In this document: in pieces, positions 25,236 to 34,513 of the stretch
Layout of the letters: each line of letters starts with the position of its first letter
Numbering within the stretch: the stretch's first letter is position 1
Assembly (NCBI GenBank): GCA_018823325.1
Contig: JAHJIJ010000019.1
Span: forward strand, 62,001-126,000
From: Alphaproteobacteria bacterium
GTDB lineage: Bacteria; Pseudomonadota; Alphaproteobacteria; Sphingomonadales; Sphingomonadaceae
Length of the DNA stretch: 64,000 nt
Reading direction: 5' to 3'
Notes under the pieces: generated by a model
The model's input: the letters and a program-made list of their open reading frames with translations, nothing else
Told to the model about the DNA's origin: nothing
Databases searched by the model: none
Position numbers and translations under genes: made by a program

Positions 25236-26378
25236 TCAGATGATCGACTGCTTTTCCAGATCGTCAATCTCGTTTGCGCTTAAACCCAGTTGATCAAGAA
25301 TGCCGCGCGTGTGCTCTCCCAGGGCGGGCACCGGTCCCGTTCGATAGCCGCCCTCCGAGAACTGATAGGGAAGACCGCTGACGAGGCGCGTCACATCGGT
25401 TTGCGAGACAGGGACGGTGAAGACCGATCCGCGCTCCTGAACGTGGCGGCTGGCCACAACATCGGAAAGGGCACGAACTTCTGAAGCCGGAACGCCTGCC
25501 CCGGCCAGTTCGGCTTCCCATTCCGCAGCCGTGCGCTGCGCGAGACGCTCTTCCAGTGCGGTGCGCAATGCCTCGCGATTGGCTTCACGGTCCTTCTGGG
25601 TCGCAAAGCGCGGATCGGCGACCAACGAAGGTTCGCCCAACACCGACGAGATTGCCTCGAACCAGCGCTGATGCGCGCCCATGATGAACAATGGCCGGTC
25701 CTTGGCCATGAACCGGCCAACCGCTGGCCGCCGACCCATGCGCGATGGCCCGTCACCCGAAATGCGCGGCGCCATGATGTTGAGCGCGACGTCCAGCATG
25801 GCCACGTCGATGCGCTGGCCCGTGCCCGTCTTCGCGCGCTGGAGAAGCGCGGCGAGGATGGATGTGGCCGCCGCGTGACCGGTGCTGACATCAAGGACGC
25901 CGAGGCCCAAGTCATGGGGGTCAACATCCGTGCCAAGATAGCTGTCGCTGAGGCCGGAGGCCGCCTGGGCCGACCATTCGACGGCAGGCATGTCGCGCCA
26001 GGGGCCGGTCAGGCCGAAGCCGCTGATCGAGCACCAGATGAGACGATCGTTCCAACCGGCGACAGCCTCCGGCGTGATGCCGAACCGGGCCGCCGTGCCG
26101 GGTTTGAAATTATCGACCAGCACATCGGCATCGCGGACCAGCCGGGCGAGCACGTCCAGCGCACCTTCCTGCTTGAAATTCAGCGTGATGGACTGCTTTC
26201 CGCCATTGACCGCATCAAACGCCGGCTTCGCGAAATGCCGGAAATCGTCACCCACGCCCGGATTCTCGACCTTGATCACCTCGGCGCCGAGCAGCGCGAG
26301 TTGATAGGTGCAGACGGGGCCTGCAAGCGCGTGAGTGAGATCGATGATCCGGGTGCCTTCGAGGGGACGCACTGTCAT
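25236..26378 (-). CDS. CaiB/BaiF family CoA-transferase (class III)
   Basis: The 380-residue protein has the N-terminal GTRIIDLTHALAGP motif, the EVIKVENP strand, the CSISGFG segment and the catalytic Asp near 163 in VLDVSTGH, followed by GTGQRIDVAM. Length is normal. Such enzymes move CoA between carboxylic acids without ATP. Its ATG overlaps the stop of the upstream dehydratase-like gene by four bases, making it the third gene of a tight operon. By context it supplies the acyl-CoA on which the two preceding proteins act. Donor and acceptor acids are unknown; racemases of the same fold are an alternative. Confidence 0.9.
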   Translation of the reverse strand: MTVRPLEGTRIIDLTHALAGPVCTYQLALLGAEVIKVENPGVGDDFRHFAKPAFDAVNGGKQSITLNFKQEGALDVLARLVRDADVLVDNFKPGTAARFGITPEAVAGWNDRLIWCSISGFGLTGPWRDMPAVEWSAQAASGLSDSYLGTDVDPHDLGLGVLDVSTGHAAATSILAALLQRAKTGTGQRIDVAMLDVALNIMAPRISGDGPSRMGRRPAVGRFMAKDRPLFIMGAHQRWFEAISSVLGEPSLVADPRFATQKDREANREALRTALEERLAQRTAAEWEAELAGAGVPASEVRALSDVVASRHVQERGSVFTVPVSQTDVTRLVSGLPYQFSEGGYRTGPVPALGEHTRGILDQLGLSANEIDDLEKQSII

Positions 26379-27670
26379 GCTCCTGTGTTGTTCGATGAAA
26401 GATTTCGGCGCGGCATGATCTGCTCTTCGATGAAGGCCTTCATCTGGCCCATCACGCGCTCCTCATCCCAGGTGCGCCCGTCGACCAGATCGACATCCAG
26501 AATGAGCAGGGGCAGATCGGCCTCGGCAAACGCCGCGCGCGCTCGCCCGCCGATGTTGTTGCCCACGGTCACGACGCCGTCGGCCCGATGGCGCTTGGTA
26601 TCATGGATCTCCCAATCGAGGCTCCCCAGGCCGATGCCGCAATAGCGCGAGGCAAGCGCGCGAACCGGATCGCGCCCGTAACGCGGATAACCGTCGATCG
26701 CGATGGACATGTACATCGACCGCGCGAAGATGGTGGCGTGGCTCTCCTCGAACGCGCGGTAGAACGCCGTGTTCTGCCAGAGTCCCGCGCCGAACCAGGT
26801 GAGGCGATAGGTTTCGTCCGGGCAACTGAATTGCCCGTTCGCCGCACGCTCCACGATTTCGTCGCGGAACTGGCGGGCGGCGTTCGTCGCCCATTCGCTG
26901 CCACGGCGCCACTGGATGGTCATCACATTGCCAAGCTGCTCGGACATGCTGACCGGCGACTTGCCGTTGATGATCGTGTCGCGGATCTCCTCGAAATAGG
27001 TCTGCTGGAGATTGGCGCGGTCCATTACCTCGCGCAGCTTGTCGATATCGAACCGGGTGCCCGTGACCTCCTCGCACTTGCGGATGAGGTCCCAGTAGGT
27101 TTCGGTCATCCGGTCGAGCTGCCAGGTGGGATACATCTGCTCCCAGCCATGCCGGGCGATTTCCCACCAGCGGGGCGGCAAGGGGAGGCCCGACGCCGGA
27201 ACCTCGGCGACGAACAGCGGCACGTCCCAGGCCCTGGAAAGAATTTCCCAGCGGGCGAGCGCATCGCCCCGGGCGGACATGGCGGAGGCGCAGATAAATG
27301 CCGGTTTCGGCAGCCCGCCCCATGGCGCTTCGGCTGCTCCATCATCCAGCACCGTTGCCAGACCAAGCGCGGTGTAGCGCTCCAGCCCGGAGTGGTAGCC
27401 CTGCGATTCCAGCGTATCAAAATAATAAGCAGATTGGCGTCGCGCCGCCACGATGCCGGACCACCACTCGTTGATGACATGCGGCAGATCGAACGCCTCG
27501 AGAATCTCATGCGGGGCGTAGGCATCCGTATAGACATAGGGGCGGCCAGCGGCGACCTCCTCCCGCAGCTGGGCGAACCATTCCTTCTGGGCGCCGCGAA
27601 TGAGGGGCGTGCAGTCGAGGTCATTGCGCGCCCGTCCTTGCGCGCCACGCGCTGCTGAGGGTTCGCTCAT
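26375..27670 (-). CDS. 2-hydroxyacyl-CoA dehydratase/benzoyl-CoA reductase B-like subunit lacking cluster ligands
   Basis: The 431-residue protein follows the BcrB/FldB plan. Recognisable segments are YAPHEILEAFDLPHVINEWWSG, WGGLPKPAFI, a swivel DIDKLREVMDRAN segment, and the late DGVVTVGNN...LDVDLVDGRTW strand pair, which matches the TDLVDPR region of benzoyl-CoA reductases. Known members bind one [4Fe-4S] cluster through three Cys. Here the first and last expected positions (near ERYTALG and VGNNIGG) have none; Cys 127 and Cys 344 are near, but not clearly at, ligand positions. The gene overlaps both neighbours by four bases. I infer a relative that has lost the usual radical chemistry; the reaction is unknown. 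Confidence 0.75.
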   Translation of the reverse strand: MSEPSAARGAQGRARNDLDCTPLIRGAQKEWFAQLREEVAAGRPYVYTDAYAPHEILEAFDLPHVINEWWSGIVAARRQSAYYFDTLESQGYHSGLERYTALGLATVLDDGAAEAPWGGLPKPAFICASAMSARGDALARWEILSRAWDVPLFVAEVPASGLPLPPRWWEIARHGWEQMYPTWQLDRMTETYWDLIRKCEEVTGTRFDIDKLREVMDRANLQQTYFEEIRDTIINGKSPVSMSEQLGNVMTIQWRRGSEWATNAARQFRDEIVERAANGQFSCPDETYRLTWFGAGLWQNTAFYRAFEESHATIFARSMYMSIAIDGYPRYGRDPVRALASRYCGIGLGSLDWEIHDTKRHRADGVVTVGNNIGGRARAAFAEADLPLLILDVDLVDGRTWDEERVMGQMKAFIEEQIMPRRNLSSNNTGA

Positions 27671-28809
27671 GGGGTCGTTCCTGTCTCTCGCGTGGGCAGC
27701 GTCTGGAGCAGCGCTATTGCGGCGGCTTCCACCTGAGCAAAACCATCGGCGGTTCGTGCATCCGCGCGAATGAAGGTGGAGGGCGTGCCCCGACTATCGA
27801 GAAAGTCGCGCATGGCGGGATGATCCCAGCCGTAGCGCGGCTCCTGGCCGTAGAAGATGACGGCATCCACATCCGGCCTGGCAGCTTCTTCATAAAACCA
27901 GGCAAGGCGCCTGTCGGCCGGGAAGGCGCGCGTGCCGGACAGCTGATCCAGATAATGGTCGGCAATGGCCCGCATTGGGTCCTCGTCCTCGCGAATGGCC
28001 GGTTCTGCCGCGCGCGAACCCAAGGGGTCATCTTCTGCAATGACGAGGGCTCCGGCAGCCTCGATGGCGGCGTGGGCACGGTCGTGAGTCAGCGGACTGG
28101 ACGGCACCAGCAGGATGCGCGGCAGGCCATGCAGGCGATCAGAAGACCTGAGCGACGCGGTGAGAGCGTCCAATGCATCGGTGAAGACGGCTGGCGGCAG
28201 GAAACTGGCCGCGCCCACCGCGCCGAAGGCTTCGATGCCGCTGATCGCGGCCGTGTCCCTGCGATGTGCCATGAAGGTGCGCAGGGCTTCCCGGCGGCGA
28301 TTGGTCAACGCGATCGCGCGCCGTAGCGCTTCTGTGGTCACGGGTTGACCGGTTGCCGAGCCGATACGCGAGGCGAGGTCACGCACCCGCGCCTCGGCGT
28401 AGCGGCGGGCTCCGTCGCCCCGGACCGCCGGAAACTCCATGTAGCTCGTTGGTGCCGCATCCGGCAGAAGCGCTACGCGACGCAAGTCTTCGATCGTTGC
28501 GGCGAGGGCTGAATAGGGCGCTGTCAGCACGGCCAGTGACAGGAACCGGGACTGGGAGGATGCGATCTGCTCAAGCAGGCTCCGCAACTCCGGCTGCTCA
28601 CTGGGATCCATGAAGGCATCGGCCAATGGCGTCGGCTGGTCGAGCCGGGGTGCCAGCGCAGTGGCGAAGCCGCCGGCCGCAAGAATAATTTCATCCGGAA
28701 TGCCAAGGCCGATACGCGCAATCACCGGCGAACCCTGCGCGTGCGCCTCTCGCGCGGTCCTCAGCGGATCGCCATAGCTCGCGAGAAGCAATTGAAGCGG
28801 CTGGGTCAT
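27667..28809 (-). CDS. 2-hydroxyacyl-CoA dehydratase A/C-like subunit with no cysteine
   Basis: This 380-residue protein keeps the family framework: GLGIPDEIILAAGGFATAL (compare the usual PEEIIHAAG), a middle helical domain, the ALVIAEDDPLGSR segment near 254-266 (usual form DDLCTGSR) and a final VDAVIFYGQEPRYGWDHP near 314-331 (usual form with FCDPH). In both of these places the cluster-binding Cys is gone (Pro 262 in the first). The whole protein contains no cysteine, so it cannot ligate an iron-sulfur cluster in the known way. It is the first gene of the operon and starts 190 bases past the receptor stop. Function unknown. Confidence 0.72.
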   Translation of the reverse strand: MTQPLQLLLASYGDPLRTAREAHAQGSPVIARIGLGIPDEIILAAGGFATALAPRLDQPTPLADAFMDPSEQPELRSLLEQIASSQSRFLSLAVLTAPYSALAATIEDLRRVALLPDAAPTSYMEFPAVRGDGARRYAEARVRDLASRIGSATGQPVTTEALRRAIALTNRRREALRTFMAHRRDTAAISGIEAFGAVGAASFLPPAVFTDALDALTASLRSSDRLHGLPRILLVPSSPLTHDRAHAAIEAAGALVIAEDDPLGSRAAEPAIREDEDPMRAIADHYLDQLSGTRAFPADRRLAWFYEEAARPDVDAVIFYGQEPRYGWDHPAMRDFLDSRGTPSTFIRADARTADGFAQVEAAAIALLQTLPTRETGTTP

Positions 28810-28921
28810 TCCGACACGCCGTCATGGGGCTGGGCAAATCTCATGTCTTCACATCACCATCGGCTGTTCAACATCGCGAAACTTCAAAACCATTGCCATG
28901 GAGGCTCCCTTGTCATGAACG

Positions 28922-28964
28922 GGCATCGAGGCGCCGCCCCTGCAAGGGTCGACGCCTCGATGCC
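28922..28964 (-). terminator. Long hairpin between the TonB receptor and the dehydratase-like operon
   Basis: The arms GGCATCGAGGCG (28922-28933) and CGCCTCGATGCC (28953-28964) are perfect 12-base complements, and the loop contains a second small stem (CCCT/AGGG). It lies 37 bases past the receptor stop codon. No clear T-run follows on the minus strand, so it may be a Rho-dependent or attenuator structure, or an mRNA-stability element, that separates receptor and enzyme expression. Confidence 0.5.
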
Positions 28965-29000
28965 TTATCTTCACGCGTCAATCGCTTTTGAGACGACTCC

Positions 29001-31703
29001 TCAGAATTTCAGCGAGACGCCGGCCGTGATCAAGCGATCGAGCGGATTTGATTGCTGGATGTCGAAGCCGCCGCTCTGGATTACATTCGGTGGCAAGGAG
29101 GCATAGGGCGGATCGCGATCAAACAGGTTCTGAACGTTGATCGAGAAGGTCATGCCTCGATACCAGCTGTTCTCGACTTGTGGCACGTCAAAGGCCAGAT
29201 TGAGATCGACGGTCGTCCAGGCGTCGATCCTCTCCGACGGGTTGATCGAGTTGTTCTCGTAGGACGGCACGTGGTTCACGAACATGTTGGCGCTGAACCA
29301 ATCCTTCCGCCAGTTCACATTCCCCCGGAGATTATATTTGGTGGGGAAATTGATGTAGCCGACACGCTCGATCAGTGGTGCGTTCGCGCTCTGCGCCACC
29401 TTGTAACGGGAGTACCAGATGCCATTCAGGCCGAAGCCGAATGTGCCGGCGCTATCGGTCTCCAGCTGATAGTTGACGCTGAAGTCGATGCCGTCGATTT
29501 TCGAAACGCCCAGGTTGTTGGGGCGTGCATCGATGAGCACGTCCACCTGGGAAAGCGGCACGCCACGGACTGGAAGCCGCGCAAGCAGGTCTGCCACTTG
29601 TTGCGCAGACGGGTTGCGGATGATGAGACCCGGATAAAGCTCTTCACGCTGCAGCACGTTGAGGTCGCCGAGCAAAGAGGTGATCTGGCCGCGATAATCC
29701 ACGTTGAAATAGGTGACGCTGGCGTTGAAGCCGGGCAGCGACGGTGGCGTGAAGTCGACACCCACGGACCAGGTCGTGGCCTCCTCCGGCTTGAGATCGA
29801 TATTGCCCTCGTTGATGGCGTAGCCGGCAGAGAAGCCAGTCGGCGAGAGCGGATCCGAATAGTTCTGGCCTGACAATGAGGCATTGATGGAGACGAGGCT
29901 GGTCAGCGGCGGCGCGCGGAAGGAGGTGCCCCAGTTGCCCCGGAATTTCAGCCCGTCGACCGGCTCCCAGTTGAGGCCGATCTTGGGGTTCCAGGTCTCG
30001 CCCACGTCGCTGTAGCTATCGTAACGGCCGGCAAGGTTGAGAACCAGACGACGGAAGCCGGGCGTCTCGTTATCGGCCCCAAAGATCGGAATGAACAGTT
30101 CCGCATAGGCGGACTTCACGTTGCGGCTGAAGCTCCCGTCTGCGCCGGTCAGCGCGCCGATCGGACCGGAGCGGGCGCCGGCAGTCACGTCGATCTTCAC
30201 ATATTCGCCGCCCACCGCCACACGGACATCGCCGCCCGGCAAGGCAAACAGCGGCCCATCGATTTTCGCCTGGGCTTGCAGAAGGTCATTCTCACCGGGC
30301 GCGGCGAGCCTCACATAATTGCCGATCGCTGCGATGACCGCCGGGCTGTTTGCGCCGCCGAACGGATTGAATGCCGTGGCCGGATCGCTGCTGGCCAGCG
30401 CGGCGGCGAGAGCACCGGGATTCGGCCCGTAGTTATAGGCAATATCCTCGTTATGACCGTGCGAAATCCCGGCTTCGAAGGTCCATTCGGGGGACAGCTT
30501 GATGTCCAGCCCCACGGTGCCCTGATAGGCCTCGGACGAGCCATTATAACCGAACGTGTTGCCGAAATCGTTGCCGAAGAAATAGTTGACCGACACGCGT
30601 GAAGGATTCGTGCCGGGCGGGGCGACAAAGAAGGCATTGGTGCTGGGCACCGAAAGGGCCTGCGCGGGAACCTCTGCCTGCCGGAGAAATTCGCGTCGAT
30701 AGTAGAAGCCGTCAGCCTCCAGCGTGATGGTGGGCGACAGTTCCTGACGGAATGTGACGACAGCGCCGATCTTCTCGATCTCCGGAATGACATCCGCATA
30801 GCCGCCGACTTCGCAACGGTTGATTGTGCCGGGAATGAGCGCATTGCTATTTGCGGGCGTAACCCCGCCCGCGGGAATGGCATAGTTGACGCCACCCACG
30901 ACGATTGTGCCGGGATTGCAGTTCGTGGACCGAAAGTCGGGGCCCCCGAACGCACGCAGATCCGAGCGGATGTAGGAACGGTCCGTGCCGTTGAGCGCGC
31001 TGTGATAGCTGTATTCGCCCGACAGCATGATCTGGCCGGTGTCCCACACCTTGCCGACCGCAGCGCCGAGCTGACGGGTGGTGTAGTTATCCGCGAAGCC
31101 CATGCGCGCATTGACGTCCACACCATCGAGATTGCGCCGCAGGATGAGATTGACCACGCCGGCCACTGCATCCGAACCATAAATGGCCGAGGCGCCATCG
31201 GCGACGACTTCCACACGCTGCAAAGCGGTAATGGGGATAATGGAGGGGTCGACGAACAGCCCCTGCGTGCCGCCGCCCACAACGCGGTGACCATCGATGA
31301 GCGTCAGTGTCGCGAATGGCCCGATGCCACGCAGATTGACCGAACTGGCATAAGTGATGTTGCCAGCGCCGCCCTGGGCGCCGCGGTTCGACTCCTGAAT
31401 GCCCACGTTCACGACTTGAGGAATGTTCCTGAACACCTCTGAGGTGCTCACGGCGGAGGTGACGGTGATGTCGTCCCGCCCGACTGCGATGACGCCGGAG
31501 CCTACTGGCGCCACACCGCGAATGCGGCTGCCGGTGACGACGATCGCTTCGGCGGGCTGTGCTGCCGGCGATGCGACAGTCTCCTCGTTTTCGGGCGCAT
31601 TGCCGGCAGTTGTCTGGCCAATGGCAGACGTGCCTGCACACAGGGCAATGGACGCCGCCGAACCGAACAGGACGGCGCGGCCAATAGAACGGATTTGTGC
31701 CAT
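29001..31703 (-). CDS. TonB-dependent outer-membrane receptor
   Basis: The 900-residue protein has a signal peptide, an N-terminal plug (AIVVTGSRI TonB-box-like segment, then NLRGIG and LIDGHRVVGGG, VEVVADGASAIYGSDAVAGVVNLI) and a long beta-barrel ending in the aromatic GVSLKF. It moves a large or scarce substrate across the outer membrane using TonB energy. ATG 31703 is preferred to 31712 because GAGGGG touches the latter with no spacing. It lies between two CoA-transferase/dehydratase-like cassettes and among secreted hydrolases, so it probably imports the ester or oligomer they degrade. A siderophore role is less likely in this context. Confidence 0.93.
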   Translation of the reverse strand: MAQIRSIGRAVLFGSAASIALCAGTSAIGQTTAGNAPENEETVASPAAQPAEAIVVTGSRIRGVAPVGSGVIAVGRDDITVTSAVSTSEVFRNIPQVVNVGIQESNRGAQGGAGNITYASSVNLRGIGPFATLTLIDGHRVVGGGTQGLFVDPSIIPITALQRVEVVADGASAIYGSDAVAGVVNLILRRNLDGVDVNARMGFADNYTTRQLGAAVGKVWDTGQIMLSGEYSYHSALNGTDRSYIRSDLRAFGGPDFRSTNCNPGTIVVGGVNYAIPAGGVTPANSNALIPGTINRCEVGGYADVIPEIEKIGAVVTFRQELSPTITLEADGFYYRREFLRQAEVPAQALSVPSTNAFFVAPPGTNPSRVSVNYFFGNDFGNTFGYNGSSEAYQGTVGLDIKLSPEWTFEAGISHGHNEDIAYNYGPNPGALAAALASSDPATAFNPFGGANSPAVIAAIGNYVRLAAPGENDLLQAQAKIDGPLFALPGGDVRVAVGGEYVKIDVTAGARSGPIGALTGADGSFSRNVKSAYAELFIPIFGADNETPGFRRLVLNLAGRYDSYSDVGETWNPKIGLNWEPVDGLKFRGNWGTSFRAPPLTSLVSINASLSGQNYSDPLSPTGFSAGYAINEGNIDLKPEEATTWSVGVDFTPPSLPGFNASVTYFNVDYRGQITSLLGDLNVLQREELYPGLIIRNPSAQQVADLLARLPVRGVPLSQVDVLIDARPNNLGVSKIDGIDFSVNYQLETDSAGTFGFGLNGIWYSRYKVAQSANAPLIERVGYINFPTKYNLRGNVNWRKDWFSANMFVNHVPSYENNSINPSERIDAWTTVDLNLAFDVPQVENSWYRGMTFSINVQNLFDRDPPYASLPPNVIQSGGFDIQQSNPLDRLITAGVSLKF

Positions 31704-31764
31704 TGTTGGCATCCCCTCGCATATGTTTTTGATGTCTACGAAAGTTTCTACAATGCGATCTATT

Positions 31765-31786
31765 TGTCAACGTAATTGTTGACATT
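31765..31786. promoter_or_regulatory. Inverted repeat in the divergent promoter of the TonB receptor and the CoA-transferase
   Basis: TGTCAAC (31765-31771) and GTTGACA (31778-31784) face each other across six bases. The right part AATTGTTGACATT resembles the palindrome at 21799-21811 in 11 of 13 positions. The reverse strand also offers a TTGACA -35 for the receptor. An operator here would control both outward transcripts. Confidence 0.45.
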
Positions 31787-31877
31787 ACAAATGACCCATG
31801 CATTTTTGAGTGGTCCGACGGTCTCAGGCGAGCATTGCCCGCTCGGACCCGATCTGGGCGCAACGCAGGAGAGTTGA

Positions 31878-33116
31878 GTGACTGAAGGCAGTTCCGGGCC
31901 GCTATCCGGTATCACGATTCTGGACTTCACCCGGGCGCTGGCTGGCCCTTATGCCACCCTTCTGCTCGGTGGCCTCGGCGCACGGATCATACGGATTGAG
32001 GAGCCCCGGGGAGACGGACGGGAAAGCGCGCCCTTTTATGGCCGTGACGGAGCCTCGTTGCGGCGGCAGCATGAGGACGACGTCTCGATAGCCCACCTCA
32101 TCCGGCACCGGGGCAAGGAATCCATTACCCTCAATCTCAAGCACCCCGAGGCAAAGCGGATCTTTCAGGAGATCGTCCCCCACGTCGATGTGGTGGTCGA
32201 GAATTTTTCACGCGGAACGTCCGAGCGGCTGGGCGTGGGCTATAGCGCGGCGCGGGCAGTCAAGCCGGACATCATCTACTGCTCGATCAGCGGCTTTGGC
32301 CAGGAAGGTACGCCGGGGGGCGGCAAGGCCATGGACAACATCATCCAGGCGCTGAGCGGCATGATGATGACCAGCGGCATGCCTGACGAGCCGCCTGCGC
32401 GCATCGCCGTGCCGTTCGGCGACCTCAACACGCCGCTGTTCGCCGTGATCGGCATCCTTGCGGCCTTGTTCCATCACAAGAACACGGGCGAAGGCCAATA
32501 TATCGACGTGTCGATGCTGGGGGTGCTGACCTCCATGCTCTCGACCGAGCCGTTCGACGTGCTGGAGCGTCTGGGGGTCCCGATGCGCACGGGGCCGACC
32601 GTGCCGCGCCTCGCGCCATTTGGCGTCTACCCCGCATCCGATGGCTATGTCGTGATCTGTTGTGCAGGCGAGCGCAGTTTCGAGAAGTTCGCGCCTGCGA
32701 TCGGCCGGCCGGAGTTGCTGGACGATCCCGACTATTCCTCGCAGTCGGCGCGCCTTCGCAATTATGAGGCGCTCGATGCGATTGTGGGCGAATGGAGCAG
32801 CCGCAGGACGATCTCCGAGGTGAACGACATCCTGGAGGCCGCCGGCATCGCCAGCGCGCGGGTGCGTGGACCCGCAGAGGCGGTGCGCGATCCCGGCGTG
32901 CTCAAGCGCAAGGAAGTCGTGCGCCTCGAGCATCCCAAATATGGCGCGGCGGACGAAGTCTATGGGCCGGGGGTGCCGATCAGCTTCTCGGCCACGCCGG
33001 TCGCCATGGCCGAGGAAAGCGTTCCGCTGCGTGCACACAACAAGGCCGTCTATGCCGACATGCTGGGCTATTCCGACGAGGAGATCGATCGCCTCTCGGC
33101 AGAGAAAGTGATCTAG
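31878..33116 (+). CDS. CaiB/BaiF family CoA-transferase (class III)
   Basis: The 412-residue protein has GITILDFTRALAGPYA, the RIIRIEEPRGDG strand, the YCSISGFGQEG segment and the catalytic Asp near 182 in FGDLNTP, followed by GEGQYIDVSM. It starts with GTG 31878, six bases after AGGAG. It is divergent from the TonB receptor and leads the plus-strand cassette of MFS, two dehydratase-like subunits and a second MFS. It is a distant paralogue of the CoA-transferase at 25236-26378. It probably activates the acid released by the hydrolases; the CoA donor is unknown. Confidence 0.9.
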   Translation: MTEGSSGPLSGITILDFTRALAGPYATLLLGGLGARIIRIEEPRGDGRESAPFYGRDGASLRRQHEDDVSIAHLIRHRGKESITLNLKHPEAKRIFQEIVPHVDVVVENFSRGTSERLGVGYSAARAVKPDIIYCSISGFGQEGTPGGGKAMDNIIQALSGMMMTSGMPDEPPARIAVPFGDLNTPLFAVIGILAALFHHKNTGEGQYIDVSMLGVLTSMLSTEPFDVLERLGVPMRTGPTVPRLAPFGVYPASDGYVVICCAGERSFEKFAPAIGRPELLDDPDYSSQSARLRNYEALDAIVGEWSSRRTISEVNDILEAAGIASARVRGPAEAVRDPGVLKRKEVVRLEHPKYGAADEVYGPGVPISFSATPVAMAEESVPLRAHNKAVYADMLGYSDEEIDRLSAEKVI

Positions 33117-33145
33117 CGTAAGCACGTGAGCGGGGAGGCCGGCAG

Positions 33146-34513
33146 GTGACAGAGAAGACCGCGATGCCGGGCAAGGCTGGCGAGGCGTCCAGGCTGTGGA
33201 CGAAATATCAGTGCCTGCTGATCACCGTCCTTGTCCTCGTGAGCATCTGCAACACCATGGATCGCGGCGTGCTGACTCTGGTGCAGGAGCATGTGAAGCG
33301 CGAGCTGGAATTGAGCGATCTCCAGCTGGGGTTGCTGAGCGGGCCGGTTTTCGCGGTGTTCTACTCCCTTGCGGGCCTTCCGGTTGCGCGATTGTCGGAG
33401 CGGTGGAACCGCAGCCGCCTGCTTGCCTGCTGCCTGGCCTTCTGGTCGGCGGCGACGGTGCTGTGCAGCACGGCCTCAAGCTTCCTGCAGATCGCTCTGT
33501 TCCGCGCGGGGGTCGGGCTTGGCGAAGGGGGCGCGAACCCGATCAGCCATTCGCTGGTGGCCGATACCTTCACGGCCCGTCAGCGCGGCATCGCCATGTC
33601 GGTGCTGAGCGCCGCGATCCCGCTGGGCATGGTGATTGCGCCACTGACCATCGGTTTTGTCGCGCATGAATGGGGCTGGCGGGTTGCGTTTCTGGTGGCT
33701 GGTCTTCCCGGCCTGATCCTCGCGCCGATCGTCTGGTTCATGGTGCGGGAGCCGCGCCATGCGCGCACCGAACCGGTCGTCGCCGGGCGCTTCCATACCG
33801 ACCTTGCCTGGATGTTCCGCAATCGCGCTTTCTCCTGGGTGTTTGCAGCGGCTGTGTTCAATGGCATCGGCATTATGGGCGTTGGCCTCTTCACGGCCTC
33901 CTTCCTGCTGCGCGAGTATCAGCTGAACATTGCGCAGGTCGGCACGATCATCAGCATCGCCGGCGCCATGGGCCTGCTCGGCACGTTCATCGGCGGCTAT
34001 CTGGCGGACAGGTTCGCTGATGATCGCGGGCGCTCCTATGTGCTGGTCCCGGCGGTCGGGGCGGGCCTGTCGTTCCTTGCCTTCGGGCTGGCGTTCCGCA
34101 TGGATACGATCATTCTCGGGATTGCCTTCATCCTCGTTGGCAACGTCATGACGGACCTCAAGAATGGCCCGAACTGGGCGGCGGTCCAGAACATCGTGCC
34201 ATCGACCATGCGCACGACGGCATCGGCGATCTTCTTCATTGCCGCCACCGTGCTTGGCGGAGGACTGGGCGGACTGCTCGTTGGCGCTTTCAGTGACGTC
34301 GCTGCGGCCAATCATTTCACGCTTGGCGATATCGACCAGTTCTGCGTGGCTGGACATGGCATTGCGGGCGCATCGGCAGCTGTGGACACCGCCTGCCGTG
34401 AGGCAGTGGCCGCCGGCCTGAAGACGACGCTCGCCGTCGTTCCCGTCACCTTCCTTTTGGCCATGGGGTGCTTCCTGCTCGCCAGCCGCACGATTGCGAT
34501 CAATCATGACTGA
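33146..34513 (+). CDS. Spinster-like MFS transporter
   Basis: The 455-residue protein has twelve predicted helices. Motifs of the spinster-like MFS group are present: SICNTMDRGVL in helix 1, GLLSGPVFAVFYSLAGLPVARLSER for helix 2 and its loop, and GLGEGGANPISHSLVAD. The start is GTG 33146, after GGGAGG. It lies 29 bases past the CoA-transferase and its stop overlaps the next gene by eight bases, so translation is coupled. It is a clear paralogue of the MFS at 36910-38301. It probably brings an acid from the periplasm into the cytoplasm for CoA activation. Confidence 0.9.
   Translation: MTEKTAMPGKAGEASRLWTKYQCLLITVLVLVSICNTMDRGVLTLVQEHVKRELELSDLQLGLLSGPVFAVFYSLAGLPVARLSERWNRSRLLACCLAFWSAATVLCSTASSFLQIALFRAGVGLGEGGANPISHSLVADTFTARQRGIAMSVLSAAIPLGMVIAPLTIGFVAHEWGWRVAFLVAGLPGLILAPIVWFMVREPRHARTEPVVAGRFHTDLAWMFRNRAFSWVFAAAVFNGIGIMGVGLFTASFLLREYQLNIAQVGTIISIAGAMGLLGTFIGGYLADRFADDRGRSYVLVPAVGAGLSFLAFGLAFRMDTIILGIAFILVGNVMTDLKNGPNWAAVQNIVPSTMRTTASAIFFIAATVLGGGLGGLLVGAFSDVAAANHFTLGDIDQFCVAGHGIAGASAAVDTACREAVAAGLKTTLAVVPVTFLLAMGCFLLASRTIAINHD

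Noticed and set aside
31878..33116. Possible loss of the catalytic Asp in the second CoA-transferase (SMLG where many have SMxD)
   Set aside because: The catalytic Asp of this family lies earlier, in the G-D-x-x-T/A motif. Asp 182 in FGDLNTP is present, so the enzyme is probably active.
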